Shown: one piece after another, positions 10,963 to 22,311 of the stretch | Position numbering within the stretch: the first letter of the stretch is position 1 | Layout of the letters: each line of letters opens with the position of its first letter | Origin: Lunularia cruciata | Taxonomy: Eukaryota > Streptophyta > Marchantiopsida > Lunulariales > Lunulariaceae | Reading direction: 5' to 3' | Length of the DNA stretch: 64,000 nucleotides | NCBI GenBank assembly: GCA_948567375.1 | Contig: OX419762.1 | Coordinates: forward strand, 25,560,608 to 25,624,607 | Made by a program: the position numbers and the translations under genes | The notes under the pieces: model-generated | What the model saw: only the letters and a program-made list of their open reading frames with translations | Database searches by the model: none | Told to the model about the DNA's origin: nothing

Positions 10963-11799
10963 TGCAATAGCTGACAATTTCTTTTGAGTAATCACAGCTC
11001 TATTATCTCTCAAGAATGCAACAAAACCTCCTTGTTGAGCCTCCTTCACTTTTGCTAATTCTCCCTTCTTTGCTTGCCATTGGAGAGGTGTGAGATCAGG
11101 GTCCAACCAGATACGCCGCCCCTTTAGTATAGCTTTGTTCCCCATCACTGCATTCCTTTGAGTTTCTGAGCCAAACCTCACCAAAATGCTTCTTGGTTGT
11201 GCACCTTGTTGTCCCAATCTATATGCTTGCAAAATCTGAGGATCATGGACTCTCAAAGAATCAGCAATAAACTCACACACTATGGCCTTGGTGTTTTCCT
11301 TCTCAATCTCAGGCAAACCTGAAATCCTCAAGTTCTTCATTCTCACCAATTGGTTCTCCTTCTCAACCTCATGCTCTTGCAAGTAAGAGATTTGAGCCAC
11401 CTTCGTAGCTTCAGCATATGACTTCATCTTGACCTCTAATGTGTCAACCATCTCTTGCAGCCCTCCATTTTGTGAAGCAATGTTGGTGGCTTGTGCTCCC
11501 AAGGAAGCAACCTTCTCAGTAGCATCCACCATACCCTTGGTGGAGTCTAACATCAAATTGCTACTCTTCTTGAGTTCTTGGATATCTACGGTGATCGAAT
11601 TCAGAGATTCTTTCACAGTCAAGACATCAACTCTAACAGTTTGCAAATCTGCCATAAGAGTGTTCATGCATTGAGACATGGGGGCAAAAAAGCTCTTGAG
11701 TTCCTTGTGGAAGTCATTTGCTTTTCTATACATTTCAGCAAGTTGTTGCTGTTTTGAAGCTATCTCAGCAATGTCTTGCATCATCTTGGAAGCTTCCAT
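10960..11799 (-). CDS. LINE ORF1 protein (A), intact 279 aa
   Basis: Intact ORF with a true ATG at 11799. Residues 10-150 are rich in heptad-like Leu/Ile/Val and charged residues (AEIASKQQQLAEMY, VKESLNSITVDIQELKKS) and should form a coiled coil for trimer assembly. Residues ~153-240 hold NLRISGLPE, then RSILVRFGSETQRN and RRIWLDPDLTPLQ, resembling the RRM plus C-terminal domain of L1-type ORF1 proteins (single-stranded RNA binding and chaperone). The basic C-terminus ends KKLSAIA. It lies between the monomer leader and ORF2. One residue differs from other A copies at the Glu-Asp pair near 168 (EN here). The protein probably forms RNA particles in the cytoplasm. Confidence 0.85.
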   Translation of the reverse strand: MEASKMMQDIAEIASKQQQLAEMYRKANDFHKELKSFFAPMSQCMNTLMADLQTVRVDVLTVKESLNSITVDIQELKKSSNLMLDSTKGMVDATEKVASLGAQATNIASQNGGLQEMVDTLEVKMKSYAEATKVAQISYLQEHEVEKENQLVRMKNLRISGLPEIEKENTKAIVCEFIADSLRVHDPQILQAYRLGQQGAQPRSILVRFGSETQRNAVMGNKAILKGRRIWLDPDLTPLQWQAKKGELAKVKEAQQGGFVAFLRDNRAVITQKKLSAIA

Positions 11800-12862
11800 T
11801 CTAAAATTTCTAACAGATACTATGAGAATATATCCTCTGGTTCACTCACACTCTGTGAACACCAATAGCTCTACACCAAAAATCAACTCCTTTGGACTTG
11901 TAAATCAAAAGTTGCAAACTTTTGAATTTGAGTTTTTCCTACATGAAAATTTTGAAATCCTACAGATTTCGAAAATTCATAACCTTGGCTACAGTACTTT
12001 AAAATTTACAATAGATGACTCAATCAAAAGCTCTTGAGAAATTCTATCCAATGAATCAAAAATGAGGTCATTTGAGCCAATAGACATGAAGTTATGGCCT
12101 CTAGAGTTCTCTATGGAAACTTCTAAACCTCATTGAATCAAAGAATTCAAATGCTCATAACTGCAAGCACAAAGCTTCAAATTCTATGAAATGAATTTCA
12201 ATCAATAGCTATTGACAAGATGCTTCTAATGAGTCCAAGATCACCTCATTTGAAGATGTGAGTCCAAAGTTCCAGCCTGTGAAAGTTGCAGATTTGAGCA
12301 CCACCAACCGCACAAGAACACAGATTGATGAATTTCGAAACTTCTTCCACAGAACTCCAACTTCAGCAACCAAGAGTTCAAAAGAAAGCCCTCTCACAGC
12401 TCTTTCCAATGAGTCCAAGATTGAAAGATTTGGACATGGAACAAAAAAGTTCCAAGGTGTTGAAAATTGAGCTCAAACCCTAAAATCTCCGAGAGATGGC
12501 AGAATTCGAATCTTCATAACTTTCTTTTTGTATGTGCTCTGCAAGCCAGCGTAGTATCAATCGAAAGAGCTTCCAAAGGCGCTTCTAATGCCACAAAAAT
12601 CAATCCATTTGGACACCATATGATGAAGATTCGAACTCTCAAGTCTAGCTCCTGTGTCAGAAATTTCAATCACTCATAACGTTTTGCTCAAAGCTCAGAA
12701 TGACACAATCTTGGTGGCTATGGAAAGGTCTTGGCAAGGCGCTTCGAACGAGACCAAAACCGCAACGTGTGAACATGTATGTAGGGAGATATGGCTTCTC
12801 AAACTTTTGGGACTTCTCTCCTCTCAAACTTTCGAAACTCCAAGGCTCTCCTCTCACAATCT
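11800..12862 (-). repeat. LINE leader: ~180-nt monomers (A)
   Basis: Aligned anchors on the plus strand are at 11889, 12069, 12247, 12427, 12606 and 12766 (spacings 180, 178, 180, 179, 160). The 5'-most interval is 160 nt, as in every A leader here. The element's 5' end is a short double motif, CTCAAACTTTCGAAACTCC and a GGGACTCC variant of it. Short antisense ORFs of exactly 70 codons appear here but are repeat shadows. Confidence 0.87.
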
Positions 12863-12867
12863 CTAAG

Positions 12868-13268
12868 TAAGTCTGCATGGTGTTGAGAAGTCCACTTGAA
12901 TAGATTGGTGATGTCAACGGGGCAAAGTAACAAACAGCAATGAAGCAAGGTGTGGCAACTCCTCCAATCCTCAACCATTGGTATTGTCCATTAGAATCTT
13001 GACCTATCAAAGAGACTGATTTCTCAAAGCCAAATCTGACGTAAGTAGCAATACCTCCAAAGCCCCTTCCTTTGTGTTGTCTCCGCTTGTTCCAGGTTGA
13101 ACCAACAAGAGTGAATCCTTCAATGTCTTGAATGGTGTTTCCTTCATGTTCCCATGTCTCCACAAGATTGATCAGATCAACATCATCCCACAAAGGCTTA
13201 GCGCTGGAGTACTTGGTATGTGTGAGCCCATGAACATTCCAAAACAATACTCTAAAGGTCTGGAATTG
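12868..13268 (-). pseudogene. LINE ORF2 N-terminal endonuclease fragment (A)
   Basis: The frame is open from the codon after the TAG at 13271 through WNVHGLTHTKYSS, LVETWE, GRGFGGIATYV and CYFAPLTSPIYSS to LLNTMQ. It is then cut where the 5' end of the neighbouring minus element begins. Only the first ~130 residues of the endonuclease remain, and LGDFN and SDH are absent. Confidence 0.9.
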
Positions 13269-14109
13269 CTATGCAGTAGCTGATAATTTCTTTTGAGTAA
13301 TCACAACTCTATTATCTCTCAAGAATGCAACAAAACCTGCTTGTTGAGCCTCCTTCACTTTTGCTAATTCTCCCTTCTTTGCTTGCCATTGGAGAGGTGT
13401 GAGATCAGGGTCCAACCAGATACGCCGCCCCTTTAGTATAGCTTTGTTCCCCATCACTGCATTCCTTTGAGTTTCTGAGCCAAACCTCACCAAAATGCTT
13501 CTTGGTTATGCACCTTGTTGTCCCAATCTATATGCTTGCAAAAATCTGAGGATCATGGACTCTCAAAGAATGAGCAATAAACTCACACACTATAGCCTTG
13601 GTGTCTTCCTTCTCAATCTCAGGCAAACCTGAAATCCTCAAGTTCTTCATTCTCACCAATTGGTTCTCCTTCTCAACCTCATGCTCTTGCAAGTAAGAGA
13701 TTTGAGCCACCTTCGTAGCTTCAGCATATGACTTCATCTTGACCTCTAATGTGTCAACCATCTCTTGCAGCCCTCCATTTTGTGAAGCAATGTTGGTGGC
13801 TTGTGCTCCCAAGGAAGCAACCTTCTCAGTAGCATCCACCATACCCTTGGTGGAGTCTAACATCAAATTGCTACTCTTCTTGAGTTCTTGGATATCTACG
13901 GTGATCAAATTCAGAGATTCTTTCACAGTCAAGACATCAACTCTAACGGTTTGCAAATCTGCCATAAGAGTGTTCATGCATTGAGACATGGGGGCAAAAA
14001 AGCTCTTGAGTTCCTTGTGGAAGTCATTTGCTTTTCTATACATTTCAGCAAGCTGTTGCTGTTTTGAAGCTATCTCAGCAATGTCTTGCATCATCTTGGA
14101 AGCTTCCAT
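13269..14109 (-). pseudogene. LINE ORF1 (A), frameshifted
   Basis: The ATG at 14109 opens the same MEASKMMQDIAEIASKQQQ protein as at 11799. An extra A in TGCAAAAATCTG near 13540 shifts the frame after RVHDPQI. Just downstream GAQPRS has CAA changed to TAA near 13508. The last 74 codons are open to the TAG at 13271-13269. It is a near-identical sister of the copy at 10960-11799, including most of the leader, so the duplication is recent relative to its decay. Confidence 0.9.
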
Positions 14110-15152
14110 TCTAAAATTTCTAACAGATACTATGAGAATATATCCTCTGGTTCACTCACACTCTGTGAACACCAATAGCTCTACACCAAAAATCAACTCC
14201 TTTGGACTTGTAAATCAAAAGTTATAAACTTTTGAATTTGAGTTTTTCCCACATGAAACTTTTGAAATCCTACAGATTTCGAAAATTCATAACCTTGGCT
14301 ACAGTACTTTAAAATCTACAAAAGATGACTCAATCAAAAGCTCTTGAAAAATTCTATCCAATGAATCAAAAATGAAGTCATTTGAGCCAATAGACATGAA
14401 GTTATGGCCTCTAGAGTTCTCTATGGTAAACTTCTAAACCTCATTGAATCACAGAATTCAAATGCTCATAACTGCAAGCACAAAGCTTCAAATTCTATGA
14501 AATGAATTTCAATCAATAGCTCTTGACAAGATGCTTCTAATGAGTCCAAGATCACCTCATTTGAAGATGTGAGTCCAAAGTTCCAGCCTCTGAAAGTTGC
14601 AGATTTGAGCACCACCAACCGCACAAGAACACAGATTGATGAATTTCGAAACTTCTTCCACAGAACTCCAACTTCAACAACCAGGAATTCAAAAGAAAGC
14701 CCTCTCACACCTGTTTCCAATGACTCCAAGATTGAAAGATTTCGACATGGAACCAAAAAGTTACAAGGTGTTGAAAATTGAGCTCAAACCCTAAAATCTC
14801 AGAGAGATGGCAGAATTCGAATCTTCATAACTTTCTTTGTGTATGTGCTCTGCAAGCCAGCGTAATATCAATCGAAAGAGCTTCAAAAGGCGCTTCCAAT
14901 GCCACAAAAATCACTCCATTTGGACACCATATGATGAGGATTCGAACTCTCAAGTCTAGCTCCTATGTCAGAAATTTCAATCACTCATAACGTTTCGCAC
15001 AAAGCTTAGAATGACACAATCTTGGTGGCTATGGAAAGGACTTGGCAAGGCGCTTCGAACGAGACCAAAATCGCAACGTTTGGACATGTATGTGGGGAGA
15101 TATGGCTTCTCAAACTTTCGGGACTCCTCTCCTCTCAAACTTTCGAAACTCC
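14110..15152 (-). repeat. LINE leader: ~180-nt monomers (A)
   Basis: Anchors at 14199, 14379, 14558, 14738, 14917 and 15077 (spacings 180, 179, 180, 179, 160) are the same series as at 11889-12766. The 5' end again ends in the CTCAAACTTTCGAAACTCC motif near 15152. Confidence 0.87.
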
Positions 15153-15178
15153 ACTCCTAGTAATCACTCCTAGTAATC
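15153..15178. repeat. Tandem 13-bp junction repeat
   Basis: ACTCCTAGTAATC occurs twice in direct succession exactly at the boundary between the minus A leader and a plus-strand ORF1 fragment. It belongs to neither element's consensus, so it reads as filler added when the ends were joined. Confidence 0.7.
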
Positions 15179-15180
15179 AC

Positions 15181-15617
15181 ACAAGCCAGTGACATTGCTA
15201 CACAAAGCGGAGGGCTCCAACAGATTGTGGACACATTAGAAGTGAAGATGAGGTCATATGCTGAAGCTACTAAGGTGGCTCAAATTTCTTACTTGCAAGA
15301 GCATGAGGTTGAGAAGGGGAACCAACAAGTCAAATTGAAGAACTTGACGATTTCTGGTTTGCCAGAGACTGAGAAGGAAGACAACAAGGCCATAGTGTGT
15401 GAGTTTCTTACTGATTATCTGAGAGTCCATGATCCTCAGATTTTGCAAGCATATAGATTGGGACAACAAGGTGCACAACCAAGAAGCATTTTGGTGAGGT
15501 TTGGCTCAGAAACTCAGAGGAATTCAGTGATGGCAAACAAGGCTATACTGAAGGGGCGGCGTATCTGGTTGGATCTTGATCTCACACTCTCCAATGGCAA
15601 GCAAAGAAGGGAGAATT
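15181..15617 (+). pseudogene. LINE ORF1 fragment (C)
   Basis: It starts within the coiled coil at QASDIATQSGGLQ and runs through VKLKNLTISGLPE, RSILVRFGSETQRNS and RRIWLDLDLTL. A one-base loss (CACACTCTCC for CACATCTCTCC) then shifts the frame. It is cut at 15617 by minus-strand ORF2. The sequence NQQVKLKNL and CEFLTDYLRVHD marks it as C type, close to the copy at 36575-37415. Confidence 0.88.
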
Positions 15618-17794
15618 AGATCATGTAGCTTCCTATATCCAATAGCTTCTGAAAACCCTCTGGATTGGTGGAGAGAAGCACTACATCATCTGCATAAAGG
15701 AGTGCATGTATCATCAAAGAGCCAACCTGTACACCAGTAGCTCTAGCTTCCATGAGTAATCTCTCCAGATCATCAATGAAGATTCCAAATAGAGTTGGAG
15801 ATAGAGAGCAGCCTTGAATCACACCTATTGTGCTAAGGACATCTTGAGAGCTCAAAGATGAAAGTTTCACAACCACTTTCTCATAGAGTCTAGAGATAGC
15901 ACCAATCAGATCAGCTAAAACACCAACTTGAGTGAGTCTCTCACTTAGAGATTTCCTAAGCACCTTATCAAAGGCCTTCCTGAAATCAATAAATGCAACA
16001 TAGAGAGCTCTCCCAACACCTTTGGATTTCCACCACAAAACATGGAGTAACAATAGATGATCCAAAGTACTAAAGCCTGATCTGAAACCCGCTTGGCACT
16101 GAGCTCAAATTTTGTACTTTTCAGCCCAAGAACTCAACCTAGACTCCAAAATTTGACCGTACAACTTGGCAAAGATACTACCCACTAGAATGGTACGGTA
16201 ATTGGTGACAATATCTCTCTGACCAGACTTGTGAATAGGAACTACCTTCTTGAAGCACCATCTATCAAGAAAGCCACACCTAATGGCCTCATTCAAGAGA
16301 GAAGTGAGTACTAAAATCAGATGGCTACCACCCCACTTCAGAAGTTCAACACATAGTCCATCAAGGTCTTCAGCCTTACCATTGGCCAACTTCTTCAATT
16401 GGTAGTGGACATCAGCTTTAGAGATGGTGAGAGCAGATCCAAGGCAAGGTGCCATGCTTGGAGCATCAGGGTAAAAGTACAGATCCTTCACATATTCACA
16501 AAGCTCATTCATGTCCAGCGATGGAGATGGAGATCTGATGGTTACCTTCTGCCAAAAAGCCTTGGGATAGCTCCTTAATTCAATGCTCAACTCCACCCCC
16601 TTGAGTCTCAAGAACACTCGCTTCTTGCACTTCACCAACTTTCTATAAGAGACAAAAGTCTGATTTTGTGCAATCTGATCAAGAGACCTATCCATAGCTT
16701 TGACCCTTGCCATTTTACAGTCAGCATCAAACTATCTATTGCAAGGGAGACCAAGTCTCTTCCTGTGAGAACCTCGTGGAAATAGAGTTTTTGATGTAGA
16801 TTGAAGAAGTTCAACCAACTGATCACTACGTTGTTGAAAATCAGAACTCCACTCCATAGAGCTTAATTTCTCATGGATAGCTTGTTGGTACAAATCTCGC
16901 TTGTGAAAATCAAGACGGAGTTTCCCTCTAAAGGCATGGTCAATAGATAATGTGGTTCTATTGAGGCAAGAAAGAAGGATGACACAAGATAAAGGTGCAT
17001 GGTCAGATTCAGGTTGAGGATCTAAAACAACAAAATTTGAGACAATGTGTATATCATTGGATGAGATGAGCATATAATCTATAGTGCTGGATCTACCTGA
17101 TGCAAAGCATGTGTTCTTACAAGTTTTTGGAAATTGAGAAAGGCCATTCAAGATCTTCAAGCTACAATTGGTACCAAAGCTCAAAAAGTGCTCACTCATG
17201 GAGTTGGATATGAGATCTTTGGAAGAGCGGGACCAAGCACTAGAATGATCTATCAAGCTATGGAAAGGGTCATTCTCAAGGTCACTAAACTCAGGAATCT
17301 GAGAGGTTTGGATCCTAACATTGAAATCACCAAGAATAAATACTTTGAAATTCCAACACATCCTTTGTCAAGGAGTGGAAAGGCTGCATGGTGTTGAGAG
17401 ATCCGCTTGAATAGATTGGTGATGTCAATGGGGCAAAGTAACAAACAGAAAGGAAGCAAGGTGTAGCAACTCCTCCAATCCTCAGCCATTGGTATTGTCC
17501 ACTTGAGTCTTGTTCAATGTTGTTCATTGTTATCAAAGAGACTGATTTTTCAAAACCAAATCTGACGTAAGTAGCAATACCTCCAAAGCCCCTTCCTTTG
17601 TGCTGCCTCCGCTTGTTCCAAGTTGAACCAACAAGAAGGAAACCTTCAATGTCTTGAATGGTGTTTCCTTCATGTTCCCATGTCTCCACAAGATTGATCA
17701 GATCAGCATCTTCCCACATAGGTTTAGCGCTTGAGTACTTGGTATGTGTGAGACCATGAACATTCCAAAACAACACTCTAAGGGTCTGGAATTG
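15618..17794 (-). pseudogene. LINE ORF2 (C), endonuclease to YADD, broken
   Basis: In sense order: WNVHGLTHTKYSS, LVETWE, LGDFNVR, STIDYMLIS, ESDHAPLS, RT fingers, FIDFRKAFDK, QGCSLSPTLFG and LLYADDVVLLS. It then leaves ORF2 shortly after NPEGFQKLLD at 15618. Lesions are a small insertion of TTCATTG-like tail sequence near 17512-17531, an 11-bp loss near 17340 that removes the KGAV codons, a stop at NRW near 16735, and stops near 16104 (CGA to TGA type). It is joined in frame behind the TAG at 17797. Confidence 0.88.
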
Positions 17795-18366
17795 CTATGC
17801 GGTAGTTAACAATTTCCTTTGGGTGATCACAGCTCTATTGTCTCTCAAGAATGCAACAAAACCTGCTTGTTGAGCCTCCTTCACTTTTGCTAATTCTCCC
17901 TTCTTTGCTTGCCATTGGAGAGGTGTGAGATCAGGATCCAACCAGATACGCTGCCCCTTTAGTATAGCCTTGTTATCCATCACTCAACCTCATGCTCTTG
18001 CAAGTAAGAGATTTGAGCCACCTTAGTAGCTTCAACATATGACCTCATCTTCACTTCTAATGTGTCCACAATCTGTTGGAGCCCTCTGCTTTGTGTAGCA
18101 ATGTCACTGGCTTGTGTTCCCAAGGAAGCAACTTTCTCGGTAGCATCAACCATCCCCTTGGTTGATGTTAACAGCGAGATAGTATTCTTCTTCAAGTCTT
18201 GAATCTCTTGGTTGACTAGGTTCAAGGACTCTTTTACACTACTGATCTCAACCTTTTCAATTTCCATATCAGTTATGAGAGTTCTCATGCACTGGGACAT
18301 AGGTGCAAAGAAGCTTCTAAGCTCTTTGTGGAAATCATTAGATTTCCTATACATTTCTGCTAATTG
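17795..18366 (-). pseudogene. LINE ORF1 (C) with internal deletion
   Basis: The C-terminal part (NKAILKGQRIWLDPDL to RKLLTTA, then TAG) is joined at about 17984 to EHEVE. This removes ~80 codons, including NLRISGLPE. The coiled coil upstream (VKESLNLVNQEIQDLKKN) is open. The N-terminus is cut at 18366, where the 3' UTR of another minus element begins, so there is no start codon. Confidence 0.87.
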
Positions 18367-20284
18367 CTGAAAGACCTAAAGAGTCAAAAGGCTGGAAACA
18401 CAATACAGAACACAAAAATGTGAGTCTAGGCAAGGGCCTAGGCCATCTGACCAATCTGTATTAAATTGGTCCGATGTAAACTAACCCCTGTCATGTACTT
18501 CCCTAACGCTAAAGCTTCAACTTGTAAGAGAGTTGAGAAATCACTACAAGTAATCTGATGTCTAACTCTAATCTGCATGTAACAAGGGCAAACAATCAAC
18601 ACATGATGCTCATCCTCAACTTTGGTCATAGTATACAATTTGCAAAGTCGCATGGAGTGCTCTATCTGCTGCCAATGTCCTTGTTCTACTTCTAGTCTAT
18701 GAGAACTAGTTCTATATTGAGCGATAACATGTCTAAGTGAAGTAGAAATCCTAGCCAAGAGATAATCTTGCTCACAATACACCAACATAGGATTTACAAA
18801 CTGCTGATAGAACACCATCTTGGTACCGGGCTGCTGCCATAAGTGAAGTAAAAACTGCTCCTTGATCACTTCTTGTAGTGCAATAGGCTCCAACCTCCAA
18901 TGTCGCTCAGAAACATTCCACCTTGTGGCCCTTGCAACCAAATTTGTATACCAACCGATAGATAAAGTGGCACAAAAAGCTTGGTAGGGAAGTCTCTCAT
19001 GCTCCATGGACCTCACCTTAGTGGCATATGTGATAGCTAAAAACAAAACTTCAGCCTCAAGAGGTAAAAACCCGGTTTCAGCAAGCATCAATACATAGGG
19101 AGTTTGAGTCATCACCCCAAGTTCATCACACAAAAACAAATTCTGAAATTTCTCCACCTTTTGCCACTATGTCTTCTTAGTACCTGGACCCCAAATCTGA
19201 GCACCATATAGAACCACCGGCTGCACAAGAGATCTGAACAACACCTTCTTCAACTCCCATGTGGTAAGGTGGGCAAGTCTAGAGCGGTTCATGAGTGAAA
19301 ACAAAGCTCTAAAGCCTGCATTGATTCTCATCTTCACACAAGTGGACCAACTATAGTCATGAGAAAACTCAAGGCCCAAGTACTTATAAGAAGAAACCTG
19401 CTCCAATTGCTGTCCATCAAAAAAGAAAGGTGTGACACCTTTAGAACCCACCACAATCACCTTGGACTTGTCAAGGTTCACTTCCATCTTTGTTTCATTG
19501 CAAAACAAGAGAAGAGAATCCAACAGCTTCTATAAACCCTCTGGATTGGTGGAGAGAAGCACTACATCATCTGCATAAAGGAGTGCATGTATCATCAAAG
19601 AGCCAACCTGTACACCTGTAGCTCCAGCTTCCATGAGTAGACTCTCTATATCATCGATGAAGATTCGGACCAGAGTTCGAGATAGAGAGCAGCCTTGGAT
19701 CACACCCATTGTGCTAAGGACATCTTGAGAGCTCAAAGATGAAAGTTTCACAATCACTTTTTCATAGAGTCTAGAGATAGCACCAATCAGATCAGCTGAA
19801 ACACCCACTTCAATGAGTCTCTCACTTAGAGATTTCCTCAACACCTTATCAAAGGCCTTCTTGAAATCAATAAAGGCAACATAGAGAGCTCTCCCAACAC
19901 CCTTGGATTTCCACCACAAAACATGAAGTACCAATAGGTGGTCCAAAGTACTAAAGCCTAATCTGAAACCAGCTTGGCACTTAGCTCGAATTTTGTGTTT
20001 TCAGCCCAAGTGCTCAACCTTGACTCCAAAATTCGACCATACAACTTGGCAAAGACACTACCAACAAGTATGGTATGGTAATTGGTGACAACATCTCTCT
20101 GGCCAGACTTGTGAATAGGAACTACCTTCTTGAAGCACCATCTATCCGGAAAGCCACACTTGATTGCCTCATTCAAATGAGAAGTGAGTACTGAAATCAG
20201 CAATGCAGATGGAGATCTGATGGTTACCTTCTTCCAGAAAGCCTTGGGATTGCTCCTCAATTTAGTGCTCAACTCAACTCTACT
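18367..20284 (-). pseudogene. LINE ORF2 C-terminal half with partial 3' UTR
   Basis: The RT palm to C-terminus is split over several frames. FIDFKKAFDK, GVIQGCSLS, LLYADDVVLLS, VVLYGAQIWGPG and the finger CKLYTMTKVEDEHHVLIVC are visible (second finger Cys changed to Tyr). The start has a deletion joining VTIRSPSA to LISVLTSH. A stop replaces the first Trp of KTWWQK near 19169. The 3' UTR lacks its (TTTCATTG) tail: it begins at GAAAGACC right against ORF1 of the previous copy. The stop context is the usual QIGQM. Confidence 0.88.
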
Positions 20285-21183
20285 TTGCTTTTGCAATCAA
20301 ACAAAGATGGAAGTGAACCTTGACAAGTCCAAGGTGATTGTGGTGGGTTCTAAAGGTGTCACCTCTTTCTTTTTTGATGGACAGCAATTGGAGCAGGTTT
20401 CTTCTTAAAAGTACTTGGGCCTTGAGTTTTCTCATGACTATAGTTGGTTCACTTGTGTGAAGATGAGAATCAATGTAGGCTTTAGAGCTTTAATTTCACT
20501 CATGAACCGCTCTAGACTTGCCCACCTTACCACATGGGAGTTGAAGAAGGTGTTGTTCAGATCTCTTGTGCAGCCGGTGGTTCTCTATGGTGCTCAGATT
20601 TGGGGTCCAGGTACTAAGAAGACATGGTGGCAAAAGGTGGAGAAAGTTCAAAATTTGTTTTTGTGTGATGAACTTGGGGTGATGACTCAAACTCCCTATG
20701 TATTGATGCTTGCTGAAATTGGGTTTTTACCTCTTGAGGCTGAAGCTTTGTTTTTTGCTATCACATATGCCACTAAGGTGAGGTCCATGGAGCATGAGAG
20801 ACTTCCCTACCAAGCTTTTTGTGCCACTTTATCTGTCGGTTGGTATACAAATCTGGTTGCATGGGCCACAAGGTGGAATGTTTGTGAGAGACATTGGAGG
20901 TTGGAGCCTATTGCACTACAAGAAGTGATCAAGGAGCAGTTCTTACTTTGCTTATGGCAGCAACCTGGTACCAAGATGGTGTTCTATCAGCAGTTTGTAA
21001 ATCCTATGTTGGTGTTTTGTGAGCAAGATTATCTATTGGCTAGGACTTCTTCTTCACTTAGACATGAAACAATGAAACAATGAAATATAAAGCCCGAAAG
21101 ACCCAAAGAGTCAAAAGGCATTGCTGAGTCAAAAGGCATTGCAGAGTCAAAAGGCATGGCAAAAGACATGTTATTGCTTAATA
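20285..21183 (+). pseudogene. LINE ORF2 C-terminal fragment
   Basis: Plus strand from LLCFCNQTKMEVNLDKSK through a stop near 20408 (TATAAG to TAAAAG), then open GLEFSHDYSW to LARTSSSLRH. It is interrupted by a 97-bp tail insertion at 21067-21163 and ends at about 21183. There it switches to minus-strand endonuclease sequence at the shared bases AGAACT. YADD lies upstream of the breakpoint and is absent. Confidence 0.88.
21067..21163 (-). mobile_element. 97-bp LINE tail insertion with 7-bp target duplication
   Basis: The insertion starts with AAACAATGAAACAATGAAAT and covers only the last ~55 nt of the LINE 3' UTR. It then has three copies of a 17-18-nt unit (GAGTCAAAAGGCATTGC and variants). 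The target duplication AGACATG stands at 21060-21066 and 21164-21170, and removing the insert restores the host ORF2 frame. It contains neither of the two 3' hairpins. Confidence 0.85.
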
Positions 21184-22132
21184 TAGAACTCCACTCCATA
21201 GAACTCAATTTCTCTTGGGTAGCTTGTTGGTACAAGTCTCTCTTGTGAAAATCTAGACAAAGTTTCCCTCTAAAAGCATGGTCTATAGGTAATGTGATTC
21301 TATTGAGGCAAGGAGGAAGGATGGTACAGGATAGAGGTGCATGGTCTGATTCTGGTTGAGGATCTAAAATAGCAAAATCTGAGACAAGATGGATATCATT
21401 AGCTGAAGTGAGCATATAATCTATGGTGCTTGATCCACCTGAGGCAAAGCATGTGCTTTTACAAGTTTCTGGAAATTGAGAAAGGCCATTCAAGATCTTC
21501 AAGCTACAATTGGCACCAAAGCTCAAAAAGTACTCACTCATGGAATTGGACATAGGATCTTTGGAAGAGCGTGACCAAGCACTAGAATGGTCTATCAAGC
21601 TGTGGAAATGATCATTCTCAAGGTCACTCACGTCAGGGATTTGAGAGGCTTGAATCCTAGCATTGAAATCACCAAGAACAAGGATTGCACCTTTACTTTG
21701 AAACTCTAACACATCCTTCGTCAAGGAATGGAAAGGCTGCATGGTGTTGAGAAGTCCACTTGAATAGATTGGTGATGTCAACGGGGCAAAGTAACAAACA
21801 GCAATGAAGCAAGGTGTGGCATATCTTCCAATCCTCAGCCATTGGTATTTTCCACTTGAATCTTGACCTATCAAAGAGACTGATTTCTCAAAGCCAAATC
21901 TGACATAAGTAGCAATACCTCCAAAGCCCCTTCCTTTGTGTTGTCTCCGCTCATTCCAGGTTGAACCAACAAGAGTGAATCCTTCAATGTCTTGAATGGT
22001 GTTTCCTTCATGTTCCCATGTCTCCACAAGATTGATCAGATCAGCATCATCCCACAAAGGCTTAGCGCTGGAGTACTTGGTATGTGTGAGCCCATGAACA
22101 TTCCAAAACAATACTCTAAAGGTCTGGAATTG
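21178..22132 (-). pseudogene. LINE ORF2 endonuclease fragment (A)
   Basis: Open from the codon after the TAG at 22135 through WNVHG, LVETWE, LVLGDFNAR, TIDYMLTS, ESDHAPLS and LYQQATQEKLSSMEWSS. The endonuclease is complete as to motifs, although GRYATPC replaces GGVATPC. The RT is missing because the frame is cut at the inverted junction near 21178. Confidence 0.9.
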
Positions 22133-22311
22133 CTATGCGGTAGCTGATAAAATTTTTTGAGTAATCACATCTCTATTATCTCTCAAGAATGCAACAAAAC
22201 CTGCTTGTTGAGCCTCCTTCACTTTTGCTAATTCTCCCTTCTTTGCTTGCCATTGGAGAGGTGTGAGATCAGGGTCCAACCAGATACACCGCCCCTTTAG
22301 TATAGCTTTGA
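22133..22311 (-). pseudogene. LINE ORF1 C-terminal remnant (A)
   Basis: Only the last ~60 codons remain, from KAILKGRCIWLDPDLTPLQ to the TAG at 22135-22133. At 22311 they are joined to leader sequence, so about 660 bp of ORF1 and the start of the leader are deleted. The readthrough context CAA TTC CAG is kept. Confidence 0.87.

Noticed and set aside
12258-12866. Three consecutive antisense ORFs of exactly 70 codons in the A leader, repeated at 14569, 35547, 39686 and 63404
   Set aside because: They lie opposite the monomer array. Since 180 nt is 60 codons, any open antisense frame recurs by repetition. No start context, family match or coding bias was visible.
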